7,754 nt of DNA from Bacteroidia bacterium (GTDB taxonomy: Bacteria > Bacteroidota > Bacteroidia > Bacteroidales > UBA12481), in NCBI GenBank assembly GCA_026391235.1, contig JAPLDV010000457.1, forward strand, positions 1 through 7,754, read 5' to 3'. A program made the translations under genes and the position numbers. Shown piece after piece: positions 6,517 to 7,754 of the stretch (position 1 is its first letter; every line of letters begins with the position of its first letter). The notes below the pieces were generated by a model. It saw nothing but the letters and a program-made list of their open reading frames with translations, was not told where the DNA came from and did no database searches.

Positions 6517-7754
6517 TTAAAACAAATCGTTCGTAAGAAGATATTGTTCAACCATATATCTGGCATTAAGGAGAATCAGGCTGTCGGCGGGTATACCCTT
6601 TTCCCTGGCATTTTCTCCGATCTGTTTCTCCCATTCCGGTGTGTTATGGATAGCCTGGATATATTCCCTGACCATTTTATCATATTCTTTTTGCCATTCG
6701 GGTGCATAAAGCTCAATTACAGCCCTTTCGAGGAAGCCCCATCCGATGTTCTGGATATTTGACGGATTGGCCATGAGTATGACCAGATCTGTTTTCTCAA
6801 AAGCATCCGGGAACTTAAGCTGTTTTGTTTTTAAACTGTCGGTATAACTTTCAGGATAGATGGTGGAGTTATAATACCAGTAACCGAGGTCTTTAAAAAT
6901 CCTGCCGGTTAGCGGCAGATTGTACATCTCCCAGAAAAAACTGTCACCGATAACAATGGAGGACGGCAGGTTGAATCCATCCGAGGGCTGCGGGATTATT
7001 TCGGGGTAGCATAATGGGAGTCGTGGAAGAGGGAGGAAGAGGTTCAACAGGCTTTCCAGATCAGCATCCGGATAGATCAGAGTATCAGTATGCACAGCCG
7101 GCCCCAGATGGAATTCAGGCAGTGGCCTTTTCACCAGGGTTGAAATAAATCCGGACAAAGTATCAGCTGCAATACGTGCGCCATATCGGCTCCAATGGGT
7201 TCCTGTTTGAGGGAACAGGGTACAGTAGGTAGTATCTTTCATCTCCATGAAGAGACGGTTATAATCGAGCATAGGAATGCCTGCCTTCATTATTCCTGTT
7301 GACAAAGCATCGTAATTTGAGGTGGTTTTAGAAAATTTCATTCGCTCCGGGATAAATTCAGGATAGTAATCTGCTTTGCCGGGAGCAATGATAATCATCA
7401 ATTCTTTTCCGTTGTTTTTGAAATAATTCCTGACTTGTTTTAACTGCCTGATTATATATTTAACAGAATCTTCACCAATATAATCCTTGCCGTAATAGGC
7501 TGAAATGAACCAATCTTCGTACAGGTAGCCCTCTTTGCCGACAACCACACCTGATCCGTGGGGCTGTTGAAACAGTGAATAATCTATCTGGTTATAAAGT
7601 CTGACAAAAAGGCTCCGGAATCCGAAATTCTGTTCAACATGGTTATTCAGATCAGGCTGATATCGAAAATGGACCCAATCATTCCACGTTAGCTTTGGTA
7701 AAGGTTTGTTATAAACGACTCCATTCAATGGTTTTTCCGGTAAAATCCGGGTCA
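6517..7754 (-). CDS. AlgX/AlgJ-like SGNH hydrolase-type protein, N-terminus outside window
   Basis: The frame is open from the right edge to TAA at 6517. A TTG at 7728 could be called as a start, but the frame continues upstream without a stop (LPEKPLNGVV), so the gene is 5'-truncated by the window; residue numbers here count from that TTG. Visible features are an N-terminal FGFRSLFVRLYNQIDYSLF region, VVGKEGYLYEDWF (62-74), a Rossmann-like strand LMIIIAPGKADYYPE (110-124), GTHWSRYGA (176-184) and VIGDSFFW (259-266). These match the SGNH-like domain of AlgX/AlgJ-type O-acetyltransferases, which move acetyl groups to exported polysaccharides together with an MBOAT membrane protein. S263 is the expected nucleophile and H178 the expected base. 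The Asp normally two residues before the His (DxHW) is Gly here. A partner MBOAT gene would be expected beyond the right edge. The substrate is unknown. Confidence 0.85.
   Translation of the reverse strand, partial: TRILPEKPLNGVVYNKPLPKLTWNDWVHFRYQPDLNNHVEQNFGFRSLFVRLYNQIDYSLFQQPHGSGVVVGKEGYLYEDWFISAYYGKDYIGEDSVKYIIRQLKQVRNYFKNNGKELMIIIAPGKADYYPEFIPERMKFSKTTSNYDALSTGIMKAGIPMLDYNRLFMEMKDTTYCTLFPQTGTHWSRYGARIAADTLSGFISTLVKRPLPEFHLGPAVHTDTLIYPDADLESLLNLFLPLPRLPLCYPEIIPQPSDGFNLPSSIVIGDSFFWEMYNLPLTGRIFKDLGYWYYNSTIYPESYTDSLKTKQLKFPDAFEKTDLVILMANPSNIQNIGWGFLERAVIELYAPEWQKEYDKMVREYIQAIHNTPEWEKQIGENAREKGIPADSLILLNARYMVEQYLLTNDLF

Noticed and set aside
6304..6762. Plus-strand open frame of 152 codons
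   Set aside because: It starts inside the heptamer array and then runs antisense to THX and the SGNH gene.

Overview
The window looks like a piece of a Bacteroidota chromosome, probably Bacteroidales or a close relative. The evidence is the set of protein types (an SdhCAB complex with one cytochrome b subunit, the tiny ribosomal protein THX, the tail of a Bacteroidota-type six-bladed beta-propeller protein, an AlgX-like SGNH protein) and translation starts that mostly lack Shine-Dalgarno sequences. The content is mostly housekeeping. I see no transposase, phage gene, CRISPR array, tRNA or rRNA.

Layout. At 1-283 the plus strand carries the 3' end of a gene whose product resembles secreted or periplasmic beta-propeller proteins. 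A gene-free stretch (284-615) follows, with two kinds of short tandem repeat: a 10/20-bp CACAGAG-type repeat and a long heptamer array. All other genes lie on the minus strand. The succinate dehydrogenase/fumarate reductase operon reads sdhC (4036-3353), sdhA (ending at 1364), sdhB (1359-616). Upstream of it, and also on the minus strand, are a dCMP deaminase (6216-5785) and an S41 C-terminal processing protease (5770-4157), 14 nt apart. Before these lies a 37-residue THX gene (6446-6333), separated from the deaminase by a second heptamer array. The right edge holds an AlgX/AlgJ-like SGNH protein whose N-terminus lies beyond the window.

How the genes work together. SdhC anchors the SdhAB catalytic pair in the inner membrane, passing electrons between succinate/fumarate and the quinone pool through FAD, three Fe-S clusters and two b hemes. 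The deaminase makes dUMP for thymidylate synthesis. The S41 protease is a membrane-anchored periplasmic processing enzyme. THX is a structural protein of the 30S subunit. The AlgX-like protein probably belongs to an O-acetylation system that continues outside the window.

The most notable observation is at the start of sdhA. The longest open frame begins at a GTG, but the nucleotides upstream, in the same frame, encode the usual Bacteroidota SdhA N-terminus from an A-rich-preceded ATG at 3304. This extension is interrupted by two stop codons (TAA and TAG). It may be a compensated double frameshift, a sequencing or assembly error, or a real loss of the extension with re-initiation at Val26. A second notable feature is the pair of homologous heptamer arrays in the same orientation, each abutting the 3' end of a minus-strand gene and sharing boundary and interruption sequences.
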